A stretch of DNA of 64,000 nucleotides from Alliaria petiolata (Eukaryota; Streptophyta; Magnoliopsida; Brassicales; Brassicaceae). Positions 35,427 through 45,589 of this stretch are shown piece by piece. Location of the stretch: NCBI GenBank assembly GCA_020283515.1, contig JAHZTW010000006.1, positions 34,235,020 through 34,299,019 of the forward strand, in the 5' to 3' direction. The position numbers and the translations under genes were made by a program. Positions within the stretch are counted from its first letter, which is position 1. Each line of letters begins with the position of its first letter. The notes under the pieces are model-generated. The model ran no database searches. It worked only from the letters and a program-made list of their open reading frames with translations, and was not told the origin of the DNA.

Positions 35427-36409
35427 TGATATGATCCTGGCCAGCTTTAAGGTTTATCAAGCGGAAGCAATGCTTAAACCTAAGGAAACTAAGCTTGGAC
35501 CTGAACGTGAAGGCAAAGCTTACAAATGGGTTGTGACCGTTTGTACTCTTTTTCAATCCTTGGTTTTATCCCAATGGGTTTTGCAGGAAAGGTTTTAATG
35601 AGGCAAATTGGTTCACATGGTTTTCTAAACCCATTCTGAAGCTATTACAAGCCAAGCAATTTGGAGATGCACTTAATGGACTAATCCAAGAAGTTATGGG
35701 AAAAGAAAGCATTGTGGGAGCAAAAGTGCAATACACTGAGGTTATGTTACTTTCGCACAAACCCGCCTGTTTAGAGCACCCGCCGGCCTAACATATGCTT
35801 CCAGGCCAGCACCAATTCGCACAAACCCGCCGGTTTGGAGCACCCGCCAGGCTGAAAACAGGCCACTTTTCTGGTTGACGAAAATGAAGCTCAAAAGTCA
35901 TTTTTGATCATTTTTGGTCAATCTATCTTTAATTTCTGCCTAGTTTTCGAGATTAACTTAGACTAGACTCTTTAAGTCTCAATTTCTCTTTATAAACTCA
36001 TGTAAGCTCATTTGAGAAACAACCAACTTTTTATCAAAGATTCTTCTTTTTTTTGTGAGAGGGATTCTCATTTGTTCCTTGTGAACTTTTCGATTACTTG
36101 GTGTGTTCATCCAAGCAATCAAACGGCTTATCAAGTGATTTCCATCATCATTTGTGGCGCCATTCACTGCCGAGATTTGAGTTGACGTTCTAAGATAACT
36201 TTGGGTCTTAAGACATTGCGATCTTAAGGTTTTCAGTTACACGCCATCTTCTATCAAGGTTCCACCGCCTTGTTTCTTTTGAAGCGTTTAAGAGAGTATT
36301 GGGTCTTAGAACACTGCGATTCTAAGGTTCTTACTACACGTCTTCCATTGAAGTCGAGGATTATCCAACTACCTCCTTAGAGTGCAATTTCTTGGGCGTT
36401 CCCGCGTCA
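35427..36409 (+). repeat. 3' LTR of element 3
   Basis: It starts TGATATGATCCTGG and ends CCCGCGTCA at 36409, followed by the target copy GAGGA. Confidence 0.9.
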
Positions 36410-36588
36410 GAGGACTTCCCGGAAAGTCACCCATCTTAGTTCTGCTCCAGCATAAGCACGCTTTACTGTGAAGTTTTCTCAGGATAAGTGACCGGAAAAG
36501 GTAAGTCCACTTTAATGACAAAGTCACATAGATAGCCAAATCAATCCATTTTAAACTTATTCAAATGAGCCGGGCCCGGATCGTTACA

Positions 36589-36984
36589 CAATCTGCCAAT
36601 AATTTTGTTTACGGATCCTCACGAACATCATGAAGATGTTGCTTCTAGTCCCAAATAAGTAGAATACGTTAAATTTGACGAAATCCAATACCAACAATTA
36701 CGTGACACACCATCAATACATAAACAAACTTACCTTTTGCATATAAGTTTTAACTCTTCCTCATTATCAATCGAAAAGAGTAAAACTATCATTTCAACAC
36801 ATTTTAATAAAAAAACATTATAAAATTGATTATTCACACATTAAAAGAGATTATATAAGGTGTTATATATTGATTTAGTTCTGAGATATATAGAAAATCT
36901 AGAAAATAAGTTCAGAAGTAAATTTAGTTCTAAAATAGAAAAAGTTAGAAAATTAGAAAATCATGTAGTATAATTCATCGAAAC
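36589..36984. other. AT-rich intergenic DNA
   Basis: No ORF, repeat partner or RNA gene seen. It ends with GAAAC (36980-36984), the left target copy of the next TRIM. Confidence 0.6.
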
Positions 36985-37160
36985 TGTAACACCCCGATCG
37001 CCTCTACCGGCGAGTAACCCATCCCTCCGTCGGTTCGTGGGCCCCGCTCCTATCCAACGGTCGGTGCGTTATTTTTTCCGAACCCCAACCGACTGATTTA
37101 CTTGTCCCTGCAATCACCATGTGACCTTTTCCCGTGTTTTAGCCTCACTCACAAGGTTTC

Positions 37161-37246
37161 GCAGAGGACTTCCCGGAAGGTCACCCATCCTAGTCCTACT
37201 CCAGAGCATAAGCACGCTTAACTCTGGAGTTCTCTTAAGATAAGTG
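37161..37246 (-). promoter_or_regulatory. 5S-rRNA-like segment with pol III promoter boxes, left Cassandra LTR
   Basis: The minus strand reads AGTTAAGCGTGCTT (A-box region of 5S), then CTAGGATGGGTGACCTTCCG (C-box region), then GGAAGTCCTC, in 5S order and close to 5S spacing. A box to C box covers the internal control region that binds TFIIIA in true 5S genes. An extra GA sits between the boxes here. Transcription by pol III is inferred, not shown. Confidence 0.85.
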
Positions 37247-37640
37247 ACCGGAAAAGGTAAATGCACTTTGATGACATAGGTAGCCAAATCAATCCATTTA
37301 AACTTAATCAAATGGGCCGGATCCGGGTCGATACAATTATCCCCCCACTAAACGGGAATTCGTCCCCGAATTCTAATCCCGCCAGTGTGAACCCTAACCC
37401 CCCAAACCCCAAGACAGTCTTCTGGGACAGAACCAATTTGAGTTCCCTTGGCTCTGATACCACTTGTAACACCCCGACCGCCCCTACCGGCGAGTCACCC
37501 ATCCCTCCGTCGGGCTCGTGGGTCCCGCCCCTGTCCGACGGTCGGTGCTTTATTTTTCCCGGACCCCAACCGACTGATTTACTTGTCCCTGCAATCACCA
37601 CGTGACCTTTTCCCGTGTTTTAGCCTCACTCACACGGTTT

Positions 37641-37722
37641 CGCAGAGAACTTCTCGGAAGGTTACCCATCCTATTCCTACTCTAGCATAAGCACGCTTAA
37701 CTCTGGAGTTCTCTTAGGATAA
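37641..37722 (-). promoter_or_regulatory. 5S-rRNA-like segment, right Cassandra LTR
   Basis: Same boxes as in the left LTR: AGTTAAGCGTGCTT is intact; the C box has changes (GGATGGGTAACC). Confidence 0.8.
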
Positions 37723-37814
37723 GTGACCGGAAAAGATAAATGCACTATGATAACATAGATAGCCAAATCAATCCATTTAAACTTATTCAAATGGGCCAGA
37801 TCCGGGGCGTTATA

Positions 37815-38404
37815 GAAACATACAAATTTTCATTTTGACAAAATCTTTTTACAAAATCTATACACCGTAATCTGCTTTAATCAAACGGATCGTCGAAGTT
37901 GTTTTTCATATTACGGATATGAAGTTGAAAATAGAAAGCCACTAATAATTCGATACCATTGCATTGATTGGACTACACCTACCGCTTAACCCGGTTAAGC
38001 AAGTTTTTCATTACACTAATAATTCGATACCATTGTATTGATTGGACTACCGCATAACCCGGTTAAGCAAATTTTGTTTAATGAAAAGTTGAAAACTTTA
38101 TTGTGTGAGTATTTAAGAATATATATACTGTATGGTAGTTTGGATATAATTTATTTTGAGGAAAACTAATTAAATGCGATAAAACGAGTGAAGGAGTAAA
38201 GAAGACGAAAAGGGTTAAAAAATCACAATATTAGCCATCACAAAACAAATGAGTCACGAGACATAAGACGACAATATAAACCAAAGACAGAGTCAGACGC
38301 TTCGTCTTCTAGCTTCCTCCTTGTTCATTTTATTTTCCACCAAAACCAAAAGATATATTCCTCTCACTTTCTGAGCTTTTCCAGTGAGTCTTATTGTTTC
38401 AACA
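37815..38404 (+). promoter_or_regulatory. Upstream region of the PLA2 gene
   Basis: 590 bp between the TRIM and the PLA2 start codon. It holds a TATA-like TATAAA (38275-38280), about 125 bp before the ATG, and a TGAGTCA word (38250-38256), a bZIP-type motif. A direct duplication (about 37941-38010 and 38014-38072) has the core TAACCCGGTTAAGCAA, a near-palindrome. Promoter function is inferred from position only. Confidence 0.5.
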
Positions 38405-39331
38405 ATGGCGGCTCCGATCACACTTTTCTATTTCCTTTTCTTATTTTTCTCTGTCTCCGTCTCTGCGCTTAACGTCGGTGTTCAGCTCACACAGCCCACC
38501 ATTTCCCTGGTCAGATCATGTTTCTTTCATATTTTAATGAAATCTCTGTTAGTGTATTAGAGTAGCTGGTTTAGGTAAACCGTTTTATTATAATTGGTTT
38601 GATGATTAGACCCAAATTCAAACTTTCTACGTATATAAGAGGCTCTATATAACAGAACAATGTGAGAAATAACGATTTTTTTTTCCGATTTCACACCACT
38701 AACTATCTCTTAGAGAACCTAAGAATCGGTATTTCATATCTTCTTTGGTTTAGATCCGGTTTATTCTAGTCGATAACCATTTGATTTGAATTGTTTTGGC
38801 AGAGCAAAGAATGTAGCCGAAAATGTGAATCGGAGTTCTGTTCAGGTGAATAATCTCTAAGTTAATAAGAAAATTCACATATTTGAATCATTTTTGTGTA
38901 TAGACATAACAAAAAAAAAAGTGTATAAATTTGGACAGTGCCACCACTTTTGAGGTATGGGAAGTATTGTGGACTATTGTACAGTGGATGTCCTGGAGAG
39001 AGACCATGTGATGGTCTTGATTCTTGTTGCATGAAGCATGATGCTTGTGTCCAATCGAAAAATAGTAATTGAACACATAAACTCCCTATTTCTAGTCCCA
39101 CTTGTACTAAATGTGTTACGATTTTGATTTACCATATGTTATTATTGATGTGCAGATGATTATCTAAGCCAAGAGTGTAGTCAGAAGTTACTAAATTGCA
39201 TGAACAATTTCAGCGAAACTAAGCAACCGACGTTCAAAGGTAACAAATGTGATGTGGACGAAGTCATTGATGTCATCTCCATTGTCATGGACGCCGCTCT
39301 TATCGCCGGCAGAGTCTTCTGGAAACCCTAA
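38405..39331 (+). CDS. PLA2-ALPHA: Secretory phospholipase A2, alpha type (four exons)
   Basis: Exons 38405-38509, 38803-38845, 38939-39064 and 39156-39331, all with GT/AG borders, give an uninterrupted 149-aa protein. It hydrolyses the sn-2 acyl bond of phospholipids, releasing fatty acid and lysophospholipid. Residues 1-20 (MAAPITLFYFLFLFFSVSVS) are a signal peptide. The Ca2+ loop (YGKYCGLLYSGCPGERPCDG) and the active-site helix CCMKHDACV with the His-Asp pair are intact, and the Cys-rich pattern is that of plant sPLA2. Length equals the usual family size. The C-terminus (FWKP) has no KDEL-type signal, as in the alpha form. Secretion or Golgi targeting is known for this family. It is the only intact host gene in the window. 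Confidence 0.95.
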
Positions 39332-39471
39332 ATATAATGTTTTAAAATTTTTATTGAGTTAACTGTTTTCTTCTTTTTTTTACCCTCGGGACATTTGTCT
39401 TTATCTCACGACATTTGTCTTTATTTATCTATTTTATGGAAAAACAAACTAATAGTATTAAGCAATACATT
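39332..39471 (+). other. 3' flank of the PLA2 gene
   Basis: The 145 bp between the PLA2 stop and the copia LTR must hold the native 3' UTR. AATAT- and TTTTATTG-like signals near 39332-39358 are possible poly(A) elements, but no canonical AATAAA is seen. Confidence 0.4.
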
Positions 39472-39476
39472 GTGAC

Positions 39477-39761
39477 TATTATGAAATGGATTTAATTATT
39501 CATTCACATCCGAATTATAAAGTGGATTTGAGTAACTTGACATCCTACCGCTTTACATTAATTTATTACTTTCTTACCATCTATAAATAGAGAAGCATGG
39601 TGAAACATTTTGTAATAAGTTAAGTTGAGAAGAAGTTTTATTATCTCTCTATCATTAAAAACACTCGTCTCTCTCACATCTCTCTCGCTTTCTCTCAATT
39701 ATCCCATCTTCCTCTTAGCATAAAAATAATAATATCTCATCTAGTGTAATATTTTATAACA
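39477..39761 (+). repeat. 5' LTR of copia element
   Basis: Contains a TATA-like box (TATAAATAGAG, about 39581-39591). Repeated CTCTCTC sequence follows. It ends ATTTTATAACA. Confidence 0.9.
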
Positions 39762-40290
39762 CGTTATCAGCACGAACGTCTATAGATCCGTTCTATACCG
39801 AAAAAGTGAGATTTATTTATATGTCATTAATTTTAATTCTTATTATTATTATGTCGGGATGGTAGGTTTTCCTCCTCCGAGCCGATTGTTATGACAGGCT
39901 CTGTCTTCACGATCGAAAAAAGTTATATCGTTATGCCGGGATGATAGGCGCTGTCTTCTCCGAGCTGATCGTTATGATAGGCGCTGCCTTCACGATCAAA
40001 TGATCATATGGTTGACTATGTCACCTCGGGTCATATTTATGGAGTGGGAGATTAAAACCCCATCCTTGTTTATTTATTATGCAATTATTTATTTCTTATG
40101 CAGTGGGAGGTTAATATCCCCATATTTATTTATTTGTTTATGAAGTTTTAATACTGCGCTAAATTGTTATTTTAAATTTTGTTATTATACGCAAATTTTA
40201 AATTGAACTTCAGATTTTTAAATTGGACATTAAAATAAAAAAAAATTAAATTACTTTTATTAAAAGTTTTAATTAATCAATTGTTATTTT
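39762..40290 (+). other. Leader of the copia element, with internal duplication
   Basis: An imperfect tandem duplication (about 39852-39925 and 39931-40005) shares GGGATG-TAGG, TCCGAGC and CACGATC words. The word GTGGGAG(A/G)TTAA also occurs twice (40043 and 40102). No gene is seen. Confidence 0.6.
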
Positions 40291-41346
40291 ATGGGTACAA
40301 TTATAATGTCAAATCTGGCGAAGCTCGAAATTCCTGCCCTTGATATAGCCGGAAAAAATTATATGACATGGGCAGTAGGTGCAAAAATGCATCTAAGGGG
40401 AAACGGGCTTCTTGAGACCATCGATAAGTCGAAAACGACATTAGATGAGAAAAAGGCAAAAGCCATGATATTTTTACGTCACCATATCCACGATGGTTTA
40501 AAAGATGAATACATCATCAAAGAAGATCCTGCAGATCTCTGGCAATCTCTTAAAGAAAGGTTTGATCACCAGAAATATGTGATCTTACCGAAAGCCAGGC
40601 ACGAGTGGTTATATCTCTGGGTTTAGGACTACAAAAGTATTAGTGATTATAATTTTGCGATGTTCGGAATCACATCTAGAATGGTGTTATGTGGAGAAAC
40701 AATAAGTGATTATGATATGATTGAGAAAACTCTCTCCACATTTCACCCGAGTAATGTAGTCATGCAGCAACAATACCGGGTGAATAGATATATTCGTTAT
40801 TCGGAGTTAATGCATATGCTTCTTGTTGCAGAACAGAATAATGAACTCGTGATGATGAACCATCAAAGCCGTCCAACTGGATCTGCACCATTCCCAGAAG
40901 CGAATGTTGTATCATCTAGGTATAATAATTGGCAAGGACGTGGACGCGGACGCGGTTATTACCGTGGTCGAGGTCGTGGACGTGGTCGTGGACGTGGTCA
41001 AGGACGAGGATACCGTCCTAATGATTTCAACAATGAAAGAGATCATAAAATTTTCCCAAGAAATGATGATGGCCGGGAAATTAAAAAGACAAAAGAAACG
41101 GCTTGTTACAGATGCGGCATGAAGGGACATTGGGCACGTACATGTCGTACATCCAAACATTTAGCCGATCTGTACCGGGAATCACAGAAAGCAAAAGAGA
41201 AAGAAAGAGAAACCAACTTTATTTCTGGTGAACCCGGACCTTCGTTTCATGGCCTAAATGATGACACTCATCTGGATGTTACAGATTTCCTAATTGATCC
41301 AGAAGAATCAACGGAAACGAAGCGACAAAAAATCGATGTAATATGA
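40291..41346 (+). pseudogene. Copia gag of element 39477-45479 (one stop)
   Basis: ATG 40291 opens a typical Gag (MTWAVGAKMHLRGNGLL). A TAG at 40624-40626 interrupts the frame after residue 111, and the same frame continues from 40627 to 41343. The second part has an Arg/Gly-rich tract (GRGRGRGQGRGY, about 40940-41010) and the knuckle CYRCGMKGHWARTC (about 41104-41145). Only one base change disables it. Confidence 0.85.
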
Positions 41347-41526
41347 TGTCTTCCTGAAGAAGACAAGAAAAATAAAAGTTTAATGTTTGTTACGTTTTAT
41401 GTACTTTTGTGTTTTAATGTTTTGTTATAAAAACAAGTTTATTGTAAAATAAGTACTTTTATAACATAAGTTTCTTTTTATTAACATTCATTAATGCATC
41501 TTTTATGAATATTTTAAATTCAGAAA

Positions 41527-44500
41527 ATGTCAGACTTTGAGACTGAGGAAGGAGATATATGTTTGGCAGACAGTGCGACAACGCACACGATAATTAAAGA
41601 TAAAAAGTATTTCTCCTGTCTCAAAATAAAAGAATCCGCCGGAAGCGTGAATACAATATCTGGTAATGCAAAAATTATTATGGGCTCCGGAAGAGTCAAT
41701 TTTTCAATGCCAAGGGGAACGAAGTTTGAAATAAATGATGCGTTATATTCCCCAGAATCTTACAGAAACTTGTTAAGTTTCAAAGATATTCGCAGGAATG
41801 AATATCATGTAGAAACTATGAATAAAAATGGCATTGAATATCTTTGCATTACATCGGAGAGGAAACATATATTGGAAGAGTTGCAAATGTTATCCTCTGG
41901 AATATATTGCACAAAAATAAATATGACTGAATCATATGTTACAGTAAACCCGAAGTTTACTAGTACATTCAAAATCTGGCATGAAAGATTAGGGCATCCT
42001 GGTTCAGTCATGATGAGAAAGATTGTGCAAAATTCTAATGGCCATTCGTTGAAAAACGAGAAAATTTTGAAAACGGACGAGTTTTTATGTAATGAATGTT
42101 CTCAAGGAAAACTCATTACTCGGCCATCGTCAGGCAAAGTTGGGAATGAATCACCAGAATTTTTAGAAAGAATACATGGTGATATATGTGGGCCGATCCA
42201 CCCACAATGTGGGCCGTTTCGATATTTTATGGTATTAATTGACGCATCCAGTAGATGGTCACACGTGTGTCTATTGACAACACGAAATACGGCTTTCGCT
42301 AAATTCATTGCCCAAATAATCAGGTTGAGAGCACAATTTCCTGATTATGCCATAAAGAAAGTAAGATTGGATAACGCTGGTGAATTCACTTCACAAGTGT
42401 TTAATGATTATTGTATGTCTTTGGGAATCGATGTTGAACATCCGGTTCCGCATATTCATACACAAAATGGCATGGCTGAGTCATTAATTAAACGGTTGCA
42501 ATTGATTGCAAGACCGTTAATATTGAGAACAAAGCTCCCAATTAATGTTTGGGGACATGCTATTTTGCATGCTGCGGCACTGATCCAGATACGACCAAGT
42601 GCATATAATGAATATTCACCATTACAGTTAGTATCTGGTCAGGAGCCAAATATATCTCATATTCGTGTTTTTGGAAGTGTGGTTTATGTTCTGATAGTCC
42701 CACCGCAAAGAACAAAAATGGGGCCACAAAGAAGATTGGGAATATACATCAGTTATACATCACCAAGTATAATTCGGTATCTGGAACCAAAAACTGGTGA
42801 TATGCTTACGGCACGTTTTGCCGATTGGAATTTTAATGAAGATGAATTTCCAGCGTTAGGGGGAGGAATAAAAGAAATTTCAAAGGATGTTACATGGTGC
42901 ACAACTTCTTTATTGCACCTTGATCCCCCTACGAATCAACGTGAGCTCGAAGTTCAGAAAATTGTACATTTACAAAATATGGCAAACCAGTTACCAGATG
43001 CGTTCACAGATACAAAAAGGGTGACAAAGTCATATATCCCCGCTGCAAATGTTCCATCAAGAATTATTGTTCCTGAAGAACAAATTAATGGGAACACAGC
43101 AAATGAACCTAGGGTTCAGTTGAAAAGGGGGAGACCGATGGGTTCTAAAGATAAAAATCCCCGAAAGAAAAAGAATATGGGAGAACAAAGTAAAATGGTT
43201 CCAGAAGAACCATTTAAAGAAAAATGTCAAGAAGACATAAATGAAAAGGTTCCAGAAGAACCACATCTGGAAGAAAGTCCAGAAGATGAAAATGAAACAG
43301 AAAAATATGAGATTTCCATCAATTACGCCCAAAATGGAGAATTATGGATCAGAGATAAAATAAAAGATATTGATGGAATATTCTCTTTTTCTGTATCTAA
43401 AGAGCTTGATCATGAAAGTGATGATCCAGATCCAAGGTCCATATTAGAATGTCAGAAAAGACATGATTGGGAGAAATGGAAGATGGCCATAGAAACAGAA
43501 TTATTCTCCCTCAATAAAAGAAATGTCTTTGGACCTATTATCACAACACCAGAACATGTAATGCCAGTCGGATACAAATGGGTTTTTGTAAGAAAGAGAA
43601 ATGAGAAAAATGAGGTCACAAGATATAAAGCCCGACTTGTGGCACAAGGATTTTCTCAAAGACCGGGAATTGATTATGAGGAAACATATTCCCCGGTAAT
43701 GGATGCAATCACATTGAGATTCTTAATGAGTCTAGGAGCATCTAAAAACCTAGACATGTATCTGATGGATGTTGTGACAGCGTATTTATATGGATCACTT
43801 GATAATGCTATATATATGAAAATCCCTGAAGGATTTAAAATGCATGAAGCATTAAGATCAAACTCGAAAGAGATTTGTGCGATCAAATTACAGCGATCAC
43901 TTTACAGGTTAAAACAATCTGGACGCATGTGGTATAATCGCTTAAGTGAATATTTGTTGAGTAAAGGTTACGTCAACAATGCGATATGCCCTTGTGTTTT
44001 TATTAAGAAAGCTTTATTTGGATTTGTGATCATTGCTGTTTATGTTGATGACCTGAACATAATCGGAACTCAAAAAGAGATTGATGAGGCAAGAACTCAT
44101 ATGAAAGAAGAGTTCGAAATGAAAGATCTTGGAAAGACAAAGTTTTGTCTTGGGCTCCAGATAGAGCATTTCCAAGACGGAATATTTGTTCATCAATCAA
44201 ATTACACGAAAATGATCTTAAAATGCTTTAATATGGATAAAGCGACTTCTTTGAGTACTTTGATGGTCAATAGATCGTTTGATGTTAATAAAGATCCATT
44301 TCGACCTTGTGAGGATAGCGAAGAAATATTAGGTCCTAAAATACCTTATATGAGCGCTATCGGTGGGCTTATGTATCTTGCAAATTGCACTCGACCAGAT
44401 TTAGCTTTTGCTACAAATTTACTTGCAAGATACAGCTCATCTCCTACTCGCCGACATTGGAACGGAATAAAATATATATTTCGTTACCTACAAGGTACGG

Positions 44501-45039
44501 TTGACTTTGATTTATTTTATTCTAGAAACTCCGAGGTTGGTCTAGTTGGTTTTGCAGATGCAGGTTATTTATCAGACCCGCATAAGGCTCGATCGCAAAC
44601 CGGATATGTTTTCACAATGGGAGGAACTGGGATCTCTTGGCGTTCCCAAAAGCAGACTTTGGTTGCAACTTCTTCAAATTACGCAAAAACTATTGCATTA
44701 CATGAAGCTTGTAGGGAATGCGTATGGCTCAGATCTCTAATTCATCACGTAAAAGAAACAAGCAGAATAGAGACAAAAAAGAAGCCAACAAAAGTATTTG
44801 AAGATAATGCTGCATGTGTCGCACAACTCAAAGAAGGTTATATCAAGAGCGACCGAACAAAGCATATCCCATCAAGATTTTTCTCTTACACACGAGAGCT
44901 CGAGAAGAATCAAGAAGTGGATATTCAATATGTTCGTTCATGTGACAATGCAGCCGAACTATTTACGAAGGCGCTTCCCACTACAACATTCAGAAAGCAC
45001 GTTCAAAGTATTGGAATGCGTCATCTAAGAGATCTTTGA
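41527..45039 (+). CDS. Copia Pol polyprotein, 1170 aa, open but with a mutated RNase H residue
   Basis: Single ORF in the same frame as gag, separated by a stop and 180 bp. Order: protease (LADSATTHTI, residue about 14), GAG-pre-integrase (WHERLGHPGSVMM), integrase with Asp219 (HGDICGP), Asp about 282 (LDNAGEF) and Glu about 321 (GMAES), RT from about residue 680 with YVDD near residue 838, and RNase H from about 1007 (FADAGY). In RNase H the usual Glu of the SSNxAE motif is Lys1054 (SSNYAKTIA), so that activity should be lost. It would be cleaved into enzymes of the virus-like particle. Confidence 0.93.
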   Translation: MSDFETEEGDICLADSATTHTIIKDKKYFSCLKIKESAGSVNTISGNAKIIMGSGRVNFSMPRGTKFEINDALYSPESYRNLLSFKDIRRNEYHVETMNKNGIEYLCITSERKHILEELQMLSSGIYCTKINMTESYVTVNPKFTSTFKIWHERLGHPGSVMMRKIVQNSNGHSLKNEKILKTDEFLCNECSQGKLITRPSSGKVGNESPEFLERIHGDICGPIHPQCGPFRYFMVLIDASSRWSHVCLLTTRNTAFAKFIAQIIRLRAQFPDYAIKKVRLDNAGEFTSQVFNDYCMSLGIDVEHPVPHIHTQNGMAESLIKRLQLIARPLILRTKLPINVWGHAILHAAALIQIRPSAYNEYSPLQLVSGQEPNISHIRVFGSVVYVLIVPPQRTKMGPQRRLGIYISYTSPSIIRYLEPKTGDMLTARFADWNFNEDEFPALGGGIKEISKDVTWCTTSLLHLDPPTNQRELEVQKIVHLQNMANQLPDAFTDTKRVTKSYIPAANVPSRIIVPEEQINGNTANEPRVQLKRGRPMGSKDKNPRKKKNMGEQSKMVPEEPFKEKCQEDINEKVPEEPHLEESPEDENETEKYEISINYAQNGELWIRDKIKDIDGIFSFSVSKELDHESDDPDPRSILECQKRHDWEKWKMAIETELFSLNKRNVFGPIITTPEHVMPVGYKWVFVRKRNEKNEVTRYKARLVAQGFSQRPGIDYEETYSPVMDAITLRFLMSLGASKNLDMYLMDVVTAYLYGSLDNAIYMKIPEGFKMHEALRSNSKEICAIKLQRSLYRLKQSGRMWYNRLSEYLLSKGYVNNAICPCVFIKKALFGFVIIAVYVDDLNIIGTQKEIDEARTHMKEEFEMKDLGKTKFCLGLQIEHFQDGIFVHQSNYTKMILKCFNMDKATSLSTLMVNRSFDVNKDPFRPCEDSEEILGPKIPYMSAIGGLMYLANCTRPDLAFATNLLARYSSSPTRRHWNGIKYIFRYLQGTVDFDLFYSRNSEVGLVGFADAGYLSDPHKARSQTGYVFTMGGTGISWRSQKQTLVATSSNYAKTIALHEACRECVWLRSLIHHVKETSRIETKKKPTKVFEDNAACVAQLKEGYIKSDRTKHIPSRFFSYTRELEKNQEVDIQYVRSCDNAAELFTKALPTTTFRKHVQSIGMRHLRDL

Positions 45040-45192
45040 AGAGAAGATGATATCCATCATTTCCAGGAGGAGATTACGTCACTGTACTCTTTTTCCTTTG
45101 TCATGGTTTTTATCCCAATGAATTTTACCATGCTAAGGTTTTTAACGAGGCAGTACGCAATACTTCATTAGTGATGGATAATCAAGGAGGAG

Positions 45193-45479
45193 TATTATGA
45201 AATTGATTTAATTATCCATTCACATCCGAATTATAAAGTGGATTTGAGTAACTTGACATCCACTGCTTTACATTAATTTATTACTTTCTTACCATCTATA
45301 AATAGAGAAGCATGGTGAAACATTTTGTAATAAGTTAAGTTGAGAAGAGGCTTTATTATCTCTCTATCATTAAAAACACTCGTCTCTCTCTCACATCTCC
45401 CTCGCTTTCTCTCAATTATCCCATCTTCCTCTTAGCATAAAAAATAATAATATCTCATCTAGTGTAATATTTCATAACA
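45193..45479 (+). repeat. 3' LTR of copia element
   Basis: Starts after CAAGGAGGAG; ends TTCATAACA at 45479, followed by target copy GTGAC. Confidence 0.92.
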
Positions 45480-45589
45480 GTGACAACTTTTACAACCATT
45501 TTTTATAATTTTGCTTTAAAAATTATATGTTGGAAAATTTTCACTAGTTATTGATGATTTTTTAACGGATGATGGTTTTAACTTATGCA

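Larger units (their letters stand above)
29840..36409 (+). mobile_element. Gypsy-type LTR retrotransposon derivative (element 3), 6.57 kb
   Basis: LTRs 29840-30820 (981 bp) and 35427-36409 (983 bp) are nearly identical. They are flanked by the exact duplication GAGGA (29835-29839 and 36410-36414). The primer site TGGTATCAGAGC is at 30823-30834 and the purine tract GAGGAGGGGGA directly precedes 35427. The internal part holds a protease region, a long noncoding segment and a 344-aa ORF that begins with an RT fragment. Capsid, RNase H and integrase are missing, so it is non-autonomous. Confidence 0.9.
29456..36588 (-). mobile_element. Cassandra-type TRIM, partial and split by a gypsy insertion
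   Basis: Pieces: the end of one LTR (29456-29529), the internal domain (29530-29654), and the second LTR in two parts (29655-29839 and 36410-36588). The minus strand has a mutated primer site (TGGCATCAGAGC) and a purine tract (TAAGTGGGGGAGAA). The LTR carries a 5S-rRNA-like segment, interrupted by the 29840-36409 insertion. The left LTR is truncated because Athila element 1 inserted in it. Confidence 0.85.
36985..37814 (-). mobile_element. Complete Cassandra-type TRIM retrotransposon (830 bp)
   Basis: LTR 36985-37335 (351 bp), internal domain 37336-37464 (129 bp) and LTR 37465-37814 (350 bp), flanked by the exact duplication GAAAC. On the minus strand the primer site TGGTATCAGAGC (about 37453-37463) and the purine tract (AGTGGGGGGATAA, near 37340) lie at opposite ends of the internal domain. 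There is no coding capacity. The LTRs contain a 5S-rRNA-like segment on the minus strand, the hallmark of Cassandra. It must use enzymes supplied by other elements. Confidence 0.93.
39477..45479 (+). mobile_element. Full-length Ty1/copia retrotransposon (6003 bp)
   Basis: LTRs 39477-39761 (285 bp) and 45193-45479 (287 bp) are nearly identical and flanked by the exact duplication GTGAC (39472-39476 and 45480-45484). The primer-type site CGTTATCAGCACGA starts at 39762 and the purine tract CAAGGAGGAG ends at 45192. It codes for a Gag (interrupted) and an open 1170-aa Pol. Both LTRs start TATTATG rather than TG, so the terminal dinucleotide is altered. Integrase style (HTQNGMAESLIKRLQLIARP) suggests the Ivana/Oryco-like lineage (tentative). 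Confidence 0.93.

Noticed and set aside
37161..37246. A real 5S rRNA gene
   Set aside because: Only the internal control region and 3' part resemble 5S; the 5' third of a 5S gene is absent and the segment lies within an LTR.
43057..43332. Phe/Ile-rich 91-aa minus ORF, possible membrane protein
   Set aside because: It is the antisense shadow of the Lys/Glu-rich linker of the copia Pol.
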